A DNA stretch of 23,019 nucleotides, from the NCBI GenBank assembly GCA_012512865.1, contig JAAZDH010000071.1:1-23019 (forward strand). The letters run 5' to 3'. Positions 8,589 to 16,624 of this stretch are shown here, piece after piece. Position numbers and translations under genes: made by a program. The stretch's first letter is position 1. Every line of letters starts with the position of its first letter. The stretch comes from Clostridiaceae bacterium. Its GTDB lineage: Bacteria; Bacillota; Clostridia; Acetivibrionales; DUMC01. A model generated the notes under the pieces. It saw nothing but the letters and a program-made list of their open reading frames with translations, was not told the origin of the DNA and searched no databases.

Positions 8589-8768
8589 AAGCATTATTAC
8601 CCAATTATATTGCTCTTGCTTTCCCTGCTTGATAGGTAGAAAAGCTATGCAAAAAAACAATATGTGAGATAAAAAAACGAAAGAATACGGAATATATTAA
8701 AATATATCGTAAATATTCTAAGAAAAAAAGCAGGAATAGATTATTGCATGGTTAATTGTTTTGACTAT

Positions 8769-8777
8769 GATATAAAT
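8769..8777 (+). promoter_or_regulatory. Candidate extended -10 promoter element
   Basis: TGATATAAA fits the TGnTATAAT extended -10 form with one mismatch. A weak TTGCAT (8745-8750) lies upstream at an over-long spacing. It could drive the catabolic genes starting near 9024. Confidence 0.28.
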
Positions 8778-9023
8778 GGTAATAGATGCCAGGCAAGATT
8801 ATAGGGAGATATATAACAAAAATTAATGCCCAATAGAAAGTTTGTTCCAGGCATAAAAACTATTGCAGAGAAAAGCAATTTATTTATATATTAATGAAAA
8901 CATGCAACAAGATTTGTATAGTAAGAATAATAAGATTTGACTTATAGTATTATAAAGGGATACAGGGAAAAAGGAAAAGAGAACAGGAATGTAGGAAAAA
9001 GGGAAGAGATTATAGGTTAAAAA

Positions 9024-10374
9024 GTTAAAATTGTCATGGTAGGCGGTGGAAGTTTGCTCTGGCCACCCACGCTGATAAATGACCTTGTTTTAATGCTAGG
9101 GCTTCAAGATGCAGAATATGTCATACTTGATATATGTGATACTTGATATAGATCCGGAAGCCTGGAACAAGATGATGCAGCTTGGGCGCAAACTAGCCGA
9201 TGAACGTGGGGCAGAGGCGGATTTCTATTATACAGGTAGCCCAAGAGATGCTTATACAGGTGCCGATTATGTAATAATCACGATTTTCACCAGTGGCCTG
9301 GATGCCATGGGGCATGACTTGAAAATACCCGAGGATTATGGTATATACCAGACAGTTGGCGATACCGTGGGACCTGGAGGATGGGCAAGGGGACTCCGTA
9401 ATATGCCGGTTTTTGCCCAGATGGCAAGGGATATAGATAAGTATTCGGATAACGCTATTGCTTTAAACTACATGAATCCCATGTCCGTACTGACAAAAGA
9501 CTTTTGCAAGGTGAGCGGTTTAAGAACCGTTGGGCTTTGCCACGGCATATTTGAAGTATACCGTTTACTTATGGATATATCTAATTTGAAGAGCGAGGAT
9601 GAAATAAAGGTTTGTTTTGGAGGAATAAATCATTTCTTCCGGGTTGTTGACATGCGAATAAAAGGTGAAGATGGGTATCGATTACTAAGTGAAAAAATGA
9701 ATGGACGTCCTTTTGCGGAACTAGTTACCGAGGTGTACGTTGACGGGGTGGGCTACCACTCCGATAAATGGGTTACGAGTGAGTTGCTGGAATTTTACGG
9801 TTACCTTCCGTACGTGGCAGACAGGCATATAAGTGAGTTTTTACCCTTTTACTTGACAAGGGACATTCAGAAATTGGAAAAATATAAACTTAAGCGGACA
9901 CCTGTTGAAGACCGAAGGAGATACAAGCAACTGGGCATGGATAAGCTTAATGCGTTACTGGCTGGAAAAGAAAAACTGCCTGATAAACGTTCGAGAGAAA
10001 TAGCTGCAGACATTATTGATTCATTTGTAAATAAGAAGGAAATTATCGATGCTGTAAATTTGCCTAATACCGGGCAGGTATCCAACCTTCCCCGTGGTTC
10101 CATCGCTGAAACGCTGGGAATCGTCAACTCCACTGGATTTAACCCTGTGCGTGTAGGAGATTTACCGGAACAAATACTTAATCTTGTAATGCCCCATGTA
10201 ATAAACCAGGATATGATAGTTGAGGCAGGTCTTGAAGGAGACTTGGACAAGGCACTTTGGGCGCTGTACAATGATCCCCTGTGTTCACACTTGACGCTGC
10301 CCGAAGTAAAAGAAATGGGAATTAGGTTGTTGAAAGCTAATAAGCAATATTTACCCCAGTTCACCGGGTTATAA
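9024..10374 (+). pseudogene. GH4 family glycosidase (CHG class, alpha-glucuronidase/galacturonidase-like), frameshifted
   Basis: The N-terminal Rossmann piece 'KIVMVGGGSLLWPPTLINDLVLMLGLQDAEYVILDI' is read from about 9024 and stops at TGA 9144-9146. The remainder, from 'YVILDIDPEAWN' to the TAA at 10372-10374, is in a different frame. A 16-bp tandem duplication (9117-9148) lies exactly between them; removing one copy restores one continuous protein of about 445 residues. No ATG/GTG/TTG precedes 'KIVMVGGG' (an in-frame TAA is at 9018), so the original start may also be lost; ATG 9036 would cut into the first beta-strand. Downstream the fold is complete: 'NYMNPMSVLTK', metal-ligand Cys in 'GLCHGIFEVY' and His in 'GGINHFF'. 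Within GH4, the CHG sequence marks the alpha-glucuronidase-like group, which uses NAD+ and Mn2+ with a redox-elimination mechanism. The gene is followed 53 nt later by the esterase gene. Confidence 0.85.
9117..9148 (+). repeat. 16-bp tandem duplication disrupting the GH4 gene
   Basis: TATGTCATACTTGATA (9117-9132) is followed directly by TATGTGATACTTGATA (9133-9148), differing at one base. Both encode the same 'YVILDI' beta-strand in different frames, showing that one copy is an insertion that shifts the frame by +1. Confidence 0.92.
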
Positions 10375-10427
10375 TAACAAAAAGAATAATGAAAAACACA
10401 AACAGTTAAGCAGGGTGAGGTGGTATT

Positions 10428-11763
10428 ATGAACATGCATCAGTTGGAAAAGCGTTTTGAGAACTGGTGGTTTTATGATTTCAAGGACCTTTTGAAAAATT
10501 TTGTGTATAAGCGGTCCGATGAGGCTTTTGCACGGGGAGACGCCGGCCATGATGCAATTAAAACGAGGGAAGACCTTGAAAGACGTGCTGCATACATGCG
10601 GGAGAAATTTATAGAAGCATTGGGAGGGCTGCCACCCGGCGATACACCCCTTAATCCGAAAATTACGGGAAGAATTGACTGTGATGGTTTCAGGATAGAA
10701 AAAGTAATTTTTGAATCCAGGCCAAGGACATATGTAACTGCAAACATGTATATACCTGGTGGAATTACTGCCCCGAGGGGTGCCGTGCTTTTCCTTTGCG
10801 GCCACCATGAACAGGCAAAGCATGCTGATGAATACCAGGTTGTATGCAGGTACCTTGTGAAAGCAGGCCTGGTAGTATTAGCCCAGGACCCCATAGGCCA
10901 GGGGGAACGCTTAAGCTATTATGACAAGGAAACGGGGAAGACCAGGGTAGCCTGGGGAGTACGCGAGCATGATTATGCAGGGTGCCAGTGCTGGCCCATG
11001 GGAGACTGCATTGCACGGTATTTTGTCCATGATGCCATGAGGGGGATAGATTACCTATGCACCCGGCCGGAAGTAGACCCTTCAAGAATTGGCGTAACAG
11101 GGAATTCCGGTGGTGGTACACAGACCAGCCTTATGATGATGTGCGACCCGCGCATAGCTGCGGCAGCGCCGGCAACCTTCCTTATGAACTGTCAGGCAAA
11201 TATGTACACTGGTATACCCCAGGACTCTGAACAATTGTGGCCGGGTTTAACGGCTATAGGATTTGACCATGAAGATATATTGATTTCACATGAAGAATGG
11301 ATTAAGAAAACCTGTGCTTCAGGTCGGGCTGTAATGGTACTGGACACCTCGGGAGTAGGTTTTATGAGCCCAAGGCAGTTTAATTATGCTCCTGTAAATA
11401 AGCTCCTGGGAGCAATTTTTTAAGCTAACACATGACCTTATGTGGCTTGATGACAGCATGGCAGCATTAAGAACATATGATGTAATTAAGGCCTTAGATG
11501 TGTTAAAATATATACTTGGAATTGATGAACATGATATAAACTTTTACCTGTCCGGGAGGCATGGGGTATACGGGCAGTTTGCGGCCGTGCTGGATAAAAG
11601 GGTGAAAAACATCGAAGTGGAAAATGGGATAGGCAGCTATGGAGAATGGGTAAGGTCCCGTTATTATGATACTCATGATATAATGAGCATAGTACTCCCG
11701 GGCATGTTAAAGTATTTTGACCTGCCCGACCTGCAAAAGTGGTTCCGCGGGGAACAGAAATAA
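10428..11763 (+). pseudogene. Acetyl-xylan-esterase-like alpha/beta hydrolase, frameshifted and probably internally deleted
   Basis: ATG 10428 follows GAGGTG by 5 nt. The first frame gives 331 residues with alpha/beta-hydrolase features: 'GAVLFLCGHHEQAK', 'DPIGQGER' and nucleophile elbow 'GVTGNSGGG' (about residues 224-232), then 'DPRIAAAAPATF'. It stops at 11421-11423 inside a T6 run (11416-11421). Dropping one T continues 'GAIFKLTHDLMWLDDSMAALRTYD' into the next frame, which ends at 11763. In addition, after 'GFDHEDILIS' (around 11290), family members normally have the segment with the acid and His of the triad; here the sequence jumps to 'HEEWIKKTCASGRAVMVLDTSGVG', which looks like a second hydrolase-like domain. 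I infer an in-frame internal deletion. The enzyme probably removed acyl groups from oligosaccharides in the cytoplasm, since no signal peptide is present. Its place between GH4 and URO-D genes supports a sugar-catabolic role. Confidence 0.75.
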
Positions 11764-11853
11764 AGGCAAAAATATGTGTTTTACGCTATAAAAAAATAAA
11801 GAAATGTACTGAAGAAATAGTTTTTTAATGACTTGGCGAGGTGATATGGGCTT

Positions 11854-12942
11854 ATGACAAAAAGGGAACGATTTCTGAAAGCAATGAAAAAAGAGAAGGT
11901 AGATGAGCTTGTGTGGGCTCCAAACTTTGACTATTGGCTGCAGGTAAACAGGGCTGAAGGGACATTACCTGAAAAATACAGGAATCTGTCGCGTAATGAT
12001 ATTGTAAGGGCTATAGGTGGCTATATATGGAAAAGGGTACAGGGTTACAAAGTGGCAATGGATAAAAGTGTAAAAGAAACATGGAGGACGGAAGGAGACA
12101 ATAGCATACATGAATATGAAACACCCCTGGGTACAATTAGGGAGGTTTACTGCAAAACAGAAGGAGAGTACAGGGCAAAGGCGTTGAAAGAGCATTTTAT
12201 AAAGAACCTGGAAACTCTCAGAATAATGAAATACGTGGTTGAAGCTACTCACTACGAGCCTGATTATCAACCCGTTTACAAAGCCTTGGAAGAAACCGGG
12301 GATGACGGCATAGTGCTGCACCAGGTATTTTGTGTCCCATTCATAAAATTTGCCAAGACGGACGCAGGATACCTGAATGGCTATTACTTGTGGATGGATT
12401 ACAGGGACGAAGTTGATTCGCTAATTAACCTTTATTTTCAAAAATTCCTGGAGGGTTACAAAGTTCTTGCCGACGGCCCTGCGGATGTTATTGCAACGGG
12501 AGACAACATGGACGGCACCATGATAAGCCCTGAAATATTCAAGGAATATGCATTACCTTTTTACCAGGAAGTTAAAAAAATAACGGCAGCCAGGGGAAAA
12601 ATATTCGAAGGACACTGGTGCGGAAGAACACAAAATCTTTTACACCTGGTACCGGGATGCGGTTTAGACGTGGTTGAGGCAATAGTTACAAAACCCATGG
12701 CTGATATTTCGCTTTCGGAAGCGTTGGATATACTAAACGGGGAAGTTGTCCTTCAAGGGGGCATACCTTCGGTTATCGTTTGCAAAGAGGGTGTCGATGA
12801 TAAGGAATTCGAGAAATACATCGAGGATGTCATTTTACCCTTAAAAGGCAGGAGGTGCTTTATCCTGGGAATGTCTGACAATGTACCTCCCAATGCTGAT
12901 TTTTCGAGGGTGGAAGCTGTTGCCGGGCTTATTGCACGATGA
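11854..12942 (+). CDS. Uroporphyrinogen decarboxylase-superfamily protein, MtaA/CmuA-like with HxC...C zinc motif
   Basis: A 362-residue open protein. The ATG at 11854 has GAGGTG at 11838-11843. The N terminus 'MTKRERFLKAMKKEKVDELVWAPNFDYW' and the 'GDNMDGTMISPEIFKEYALPFYQEV' region are typical of URO-D-fold proteins. It keeps His254-x-Cys256 ('GHWCG') and Cys335 ('GRRCF'), i.e. H-x-C-x78-C, the spacing of the zinc-thiolate site in corrinoid:coenzyme M methyltransferases such as MtaA. The family uses this zinc to activate a thiol acceptor for methyl transfer. True heme-pathway HemE is unlikely because N-terminal substrate arginines and the haem gene context are missing. No corrinoid protein or MtaB/MtmB-like partner is in the window, so donor and acceptor are unknown. 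It follows the esterase pseudogene by 90 nt. Family is clear; the methyltransferase assignment is tentative. Confidence 0.8.
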   Translation: MTKRERFLKAMKKEKVDELVWAPNFDYWLQVNRAEGTLPEKYRNLSRNDIVRAIGGYIWKRVQGYKVAMDKSVKETWRTEGDNSIHEYETPLGTIREVYCKTEGEYRAKALKEHFIKNLETLRIMKYVVEATHYEPDYQPVYKALEETGDDGIVLHQVFCVPFIKFAKTDAGYLNGYYLWMDYRDEVDSLINLYFQKFLEGYKVLADGPADVIATGDNMDGTMISPEIFKEYALPFYQEVKKITAARGKIFEGHWCGRTQNLLHLVPGCGLDVVEAIVTKPMADISLSEALDILNGEVVLQGGIPSVIVCKEGVDDKEFEKYIEDVILPLKGRRCFILGMSDNVPPNADFSRVEAVAGLIAR

Positions 12943-13058
12943 AGTAAACCCTGAACCCCGTATAGTCTTTGAATGGAATATAAATTTGTGAACTGAATAT
13001 AATAATAAAATGAATGCGAAAGATAAGAAGAAATTAAAATTTAAGTTACTTCATCGTG
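12935..13058. repeat. 13-bp perfect inverted repeats enclosing 98 bp
   Basis: CACGATGAAGTAA (12935-12947) and its exact reverse complement TTACTTCATCGTG (13046-13058) bracket an AT-rich, non-coding 98-bp core. The left arm overlaps the stop codon of the URO-D gene. The structure resembles a tiny MITE-like element or a long-range RNA stem; no target-site duplication was found. Confidence 0.6.
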
Positions 13059-13081
13059 AAACGGGAAGGAAGTGAAAATGG

Positions 13082-13246
13082 ATGGAAGCACCAAGGATAG
13101 TTGTAAAATGCGGTGTGACCAACTGCCATTACAACAAGGACAGGTTATGCTATGCTGGCAGTATAGAAGTCAATCCAAAAGGTGATGGAAAGGCATATAC
13201 GAGTGAAGGGACAGTCTGTACAACATTTATCAATGGTGACAAATAA
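13082..13246 (+). CDS. DUF1540 Cys-rich small protein
   Basis: A 54-residue protein, MEAPRIVVKCGVTNCHYNKD followed by a second half ending in 'GTVCTTFINGDK'. Four cysteines at 10, 15, 23 and 46 follow the C-x4-C-x7-C-x22-C layout, and 'CxYN...CxA..IEV' with a final 'CxTF' is the DUF1540 signature, probably a small metal-binding (zinc or Fe-S) module. The ATG at 13082 is chosen over the out-of-frame ATG at 13078 because AGGAAGTG (13067-13074) lies 7 nt upstream and only this frame is coding. DUF1540 proteins are common in Clostridia, often linked to spores, with no established function. A very strong terminator 32 nt downstream suggests a single-gene transcript, independent of the catabolic genes around it. 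Confidence 0.88.
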   Translation: MEAPRIVVKCGVTNCHYNKDRLCYAGSIEVNPKGDGKAYTSEGTVCTTFINGDK

Positions 13247-13277
13247 ATAGCAGGCGAGTACCAGGTAATACGGAATC

Positions 13278-13315
13278 CAAAACGCCCATTTGAACAATGG
13301 GCGTTTTGCTTTTTA
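13278..13315 (+). terminator. Rho-independent terminator after DUF1540 gene
   Basis: A 13-bp perfect stem (CAAAACGCCCATT at 13278-13290 pairing with 13296-13308), a 5-nt loop TGAAC, then GCTTTTT. The A-rich left arm also makes it plausible as a bidirectional terminator. Confidence 0.93.
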
Positions 13316-13505
13316 GCTAGTTTGGTTTTCATCAAACTGACATTAAAATAACAGCGATTTGTCCATATTAATGCACAAGAAAAAGATGTATAAAAGAAGT
13401 GTAGATAAGGGTTAGTACTTGACTGATAATTGATACTAAAACATGCAGCCAGTCTGCATAAGAAGGAATGAAGCAGTACTAGAATTCTTGAAAGGATGGG
13501 AGAAT

Positions 13506-14897
13506 ATGCGTAAGAAACTGGTAATCATTGGAGCAGGTAGTGCCATGTTTACACAAGGCATAGTAATGGACATGATTAATAAAAATCCGGGAGGACATAA
13601 ATGGCACCTGGCCCTGGTTGACATTGACGAGCATGTGCTGGATGGGGTTTCAAGGCTTGTGAAGAAATTGTTTGAAAAAAAGCAGGCTGATATCGAGCTT
13701 TCCTGGTCAACAGACAGGAAGGATGTATTGCCGGGTGCCGATTACGTGGTATCCACGATCAGCGTAGGCGGAAGAAGGGCATGGGAACAGGATGTATTTA
13801 TACCCCGAAAATATGGCATAAACCAGCCTGTTGGTGATACAGCATTGCCTGGCGGGATATCAAGGGCTATGAGGATGGTTCCTGCCATACTGGAAATAGT
13901 AAAGGATGTTGAAAAGCTTTGTCCAAACGCTTACTTCTTCAATTATAGCAATCCCATGGCTATAATTTGCCGGGCTGTAAGAAAAGCGAACTATCCCATA
14001 ACAGGTCTTTGTATTGGCACAGTCGATACGGAATGGAGTATTGCCCGGTTTATGGGATATGATCGTTCAAGGGTAACATCACTTGCAGCAGGGATAAACC
14101 ACTGCACATTCATGTATGATTTCAGGTATGACGGAGAAAATGCATGGCCTGCCGTGCGCAGGAAGCTTGAAGAAGTGTATGGAAAAACAGGAGATTGCGA
14201 TGATGATATAGGTAGTCGCATTGTAGAAAAACTAAAGAGGGATAGCGGTGGTAAACCAACGGATTCAACATTTTTCATGGGGGAACCTTTTGCCTGGAGC
14301 TTTTTCATGAGGTATGGAGCTTTTCCGGCACCTGGAGACAGGCATGTTACTGAATTTTTCCCTGAGTATTTTCCCGGGGGAAGGTATTACGGTTATACCC
14401 TCGGGCATGATGTATATTCATTTGAAAGAGCTGTTGCAATGGGGGATCAAATTCATAATGAAGCAATGGAAAAAGCTTTTTCTCCCGAACCGCTTGATGA
14501 TGATTTTTTCAAGCGTATAGGCGGTGAACATGAGCAATTCACAAGCATTGTTGATTCTATCGAGAGGGATAAAAGGGAAATTTACTATATGAATGTACAA
14601 AATAATGGTGCAATACCAAATCTGCCACCGTGGGCTGTTGTTGAAATGCCCGTGCTGGCAACCGCAACAGGACCCAAACCTATAATTTTGAATGATTATC
14701 CCGATGTCCTGGCAAGCTTTACAGCAAAATTCCTGTCGGTAATAGAAGTTACTGTTGATGCGGCACTAAAAGGTGACAGGCAGCTAATGGAAGAGGCAAT
14801 TCTTGCGGGAGGTTACATATCAGGTCGTAAAGCTGTTGTTAAAATGGTAGATGAGTTAATAAAGGCGCAAATAAATTATTTGCCCCAGTTTAGATAA
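13506..14897 (+). CDS. GH4 family glycosidase with atypical C-I-G motif
   Basis: A 463-residue protein; the ATG at 13506 is favoured because AAAGGA lies 9 nt upstream and the NAD-binding sequence 'MRKKLVIIGAGSAMFTQGIV' starts there. The longer frame beginning at 13443 has no good ribosome site. GH4 enzymes are cytoplasmic NAD+/Mn2+-dependent glycosidases acting through C3 oxidation and elimination. Visible landmarks: GxGS loop (9-12), 'VDID' (38-41), 'GISRAMRMVPAI' (117-128), 'FNYSNPM' (145-151), Cys169 and His199 ('GINHC') as metal ligands, 'PAPGDRHVTEFFPEYF' and the C-terminal 'QINYLPQFR'. The Cys motif reads C-I-G-T instead of the usual C-N-x-P, C-H-S, C-H-E or C-H-G, so substrate class cannot be inferred. 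It is intact, unlike the GH4 gene at 9024, and lies downstream of the DUF1540 terminator, so it needs its own promoter. Substrate is probably a small glycoside or uronide. Confidence 0.86.
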   Translation: MRKKLVIIGAGSAMFTQGIVMDMINKNPGGHKWHLALVDIDEHVLDGVSRLVKKLFEKKQADIELSWSTDRKDVLPGADYVVSTISVGGRRAWEQDVFIPRKYGINQPVGDTALPGGISRAMRMVPAILEIVKDVEKLCPNAYFFNYSNPMAIICRAVRKANYPITGLCIGTVDTEWSIARFMGYDRSRVTSLAAGINHCTFMYDFRYDGENAWPAVRRKLEEVYGKTGDCDDDIGSRIVEKLKRDSGGKPTDSTFFMGEPFAWSFFMRYGAFPAPGDRHVTEFFPEYFPGGRYYGYTLGHDVYSFERAVAMGDQIHNEAMEKAFSPEPLDDDFFKRIGGEHEQFTSIVDSIERDKREIYYMNVQNNGAIPNLPPWAVVEMPVLATATGPKPIILNDYPDVLASFTAKFLSVIEVTVDAALKGDRQLMEEAILAGGYISGRKAVVKMVDELIKAQINYLPQFR

Positions 14898-15050
14898 AAC
14901 CAGGCATGGGTTCAATCAAGCAGGTGTACAGCCAAATGGAACAAACCAGGTGCAAAAACCGGGAAACCTGTTCCTGGCTGCTATATGCCGGTAGAAATGA
15001 GATGTTGAAATTTGCTGGACACCTATTATTTTATATAAGGGGTGACTGGA

Positions 15051-16327
15051 ATGACGTATGAGTTTAATATTACATTAGAGGAAAAGAACTATTTACGGGA
15101 ATTGGCTAAAAAGTACATTGAGTATGCCAACCTGCCTGTAATGGAGAGTAGAAAAAAATTATGGTATGATCATAATTCGCTTAAGGCGGATAAACCGGTT
15201 GTAGTAATGGAGACGATCACTTTCCATGATGAAATAATGCCTGCATTAAAATGCCAGTCACCTGCAGCCAGGGAAATTGAATGGAACTTATTGATTCCAA
15301 TAATAAATTATGAACTAATAAATGATGATAAAGTTATCCCGCCTAACTATTCTGTGTAGTGGGACATAAGGATATTAAAAGAATTTGGACTTGAAATTAA
15401 AGCCCGCTATGCCAGGGACAGGAGGGGGAAAGATTTGGGGTATAAAATAGAACACCCCATTTCGGATATCAGGAAGGACTTCGGTCTTTTAAAACCATCG
15501 GTTTATACCGTGAACAGGACGCATACAATTAAATTGAAAACATTCGTTGAAGATGTGATTGGAGACATAATCCCCGTAAAAATAAAAAACCAGAGCCTGA
15601 CGTGGTATGGTACGATTACGGAAAAAGCTTTCCGGCTTATGGGAATGGAAACAATGATGGTTTCCCTGGTCGATTACCCGGAAGAAATGCACAGGCTTTT
15701 TAGCTTTATATTGAGTGACATGCTTGGCTTTTTGGACTGGCAGGAAAAAGAAGGATTGCTTGTTCTTAATAATGAGAATGACTTTATAGGCGGTGGAAGC
15801 TACGGATTTACAAGTGAACTTCCGCAGGGTGATTACAAGGAAGGGGAGCCGGTAAGATGCAAAGATGTGTGGTTCCACATGAACTCGGAGGATACACTGG
15901 GGATTTCGCCGGCAATGTATGGTGAATATGTGTTTACTCATTACTGCAATTTGGCTTCCAAGTTCGGTTTAATATATTATGGTTGTTGTGAACCTGTTCA
16001 CAGTATTTGGGAAGACTACTTAAGCAAGATTCCCGGAATCAGGAAGGTATCGATTTCGCCCTGGAGCGATGAAAAATTATGGGCAGTATGCTAAAAAACA
16101 GCAATGTTATATACTCAAGAAAACCTGCCCCCCATTATATCGGGATGATGGAGAGCGCCTTTGATGAGGAGGCATTCCGGCAGCATATAGCCGATACATT
16201 GAATGCTGCAAGAGACTGCAAATTGGAGTTTATTTTCAGGGATGTTTATACATTGTCAGATGATAAAAGTAAACCTGGCAGGGCAGTAAAAATCGTAAGG
16301 GAAATGATTGATAAAATGTGGGGTTGA
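15051..16327 (+). pseudogene. URO-D-superfamily protein with in-frame TAG and a 1-nt frameshift
   Basis: ATG 15051 follows AAGGGG. The frame runs 'EFNITLEEKNYLRELAKKYIEYA' to '...VIPPNYSV' and meets TAG at 15357-15359, then continues in the same frame as 'WDIRILKEFGLEIKARYARD' to 16094. Family-like sequence resumes one frame over at about 16079 ('MGSMLKNSNVIYSRKPAPHYIG'), ending at 16325-16327, so one base is missing near the A5TT stretch at 16072-16078. Repaired, the protein has about 425 residues. The late segment 'YYGCCEPVHSIWEDYLSKIPGIRKVSISPWSD' identifies the long, poorly characterised URO-D-like subgroup found in carbohydrate clusters of Firmicutes and Lentisphaerae. CAG (Gln) to TAG is the simplest origin of the stop. 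A pyrrolysine reading is not supported, because an independent frameshift is present and this family is not known to use Pyl. The function of the ancestor is unknown, possibly methyl transfer. Confidence 0.83.
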
Positions 16328-16624
16328 CAGTGTTGAAGCCTAAAGGCCTTACGGTGCAATATCTTAAAGGACTGCAAGACGCTTTTTTCAAATTAAACAC
16401 CGTTTTTTACTTCATAGCTCTCACCGGTAGACTCTTTTTCATACCTGGAAATCCCCAGCGTCGTTTCATCAAAAGGGATGCCATAAATTTCCTCGCTTGT
16501 AAAGCAAACTCCACCCAAAAAAAGCGCTTTACAGTGCTATATAAAGCGTAGTACAACTTTTCAATTGACCAATCTTAAATTATATGCGAAAATATCAAGG
16601 TAGGGCTAATGAGGGGTGCTGTTC
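16328..16624. other. Intergenic region with a possible minus-strand coding scrap
   Basis: No intact gene. On the minus strand, from about 16540 down to a TAA at 16393-16395, a frame reads '...ALFLGGVCFTSEEIYGIPF' and 'DETTLGISRYEKESTGESYEVKNGV', which has a protein-like composition. It is preceded by an in-frame stop and has no ribosome site. It may be the tail of a decayed gene that I do not recognise, or chance. The plus-strand open frame over the same stretch (16318-16551) has no coding character. Confidence 0.3.
16521..16530. promoter_or_regulatory. Palindromic AAAGCGCTTT, candidate LacI/CcpA-type operator
   Basis: A perfect 10-bp palindrome located about 100 nt before the AraC pseudogene start. 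It shares the GAAAGCGCTT-like core seen at 8575-8588. Flanks fit the strict cre consensus poorly, so this is only a candidate. Confidence 0.3.

Larger units (their letters stand above)
8413..9023. other. About 600-bp AT-rich intergenic region
   Basis: No open frame with coding character is seen on either strand. It separates the minus-strand flippase gene from the plus-strand GH4 pseudogene and should contain divergent promoters. Visible signals are a palindromic AAGCGCTT core (8578-8585), an AT-rich inverted repeat (8693-8708, ATATATT-AA-AATATAT) and an extended -10 element (8769-8777). The last 100 bases are purine-rich. Confidence 0.6.

Noticed and set aside
8937..8956. TTGACT...TATAAA promoter before the GH4 pseudogene
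   Set aside because: The two boxes are only 8 nt apart, too close for a sigma-A promoter.
9024..9148. Programmed ribosomal frameshift in the GH4 gene
   Set aside because: No slippery heptamer or stimulatory hairpin is seen, and the frame change is explained fully by the 16-bp duplication.
9867..10823. Long minus-strand open frame of 318 residues
   Set aside because: It is antisense to the GH4 and esterase reading frames, both of which match known families on the plus strand, and its product is low in family-like features.
15357..15359. Functional pyrrolysine codon
   Set aside because: The same gene has an independent frameshift downstream, the family is not known to contain Pyl, and no pyl gene is in the window.
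16318..16551. 77-residue plus-strand frame after the URO-D pseudogene
   Set aside because: It overlaps the pseudogene end, lacks a ribosome site and family-like sequence, and lies over a more protein-like minus-strand frame.
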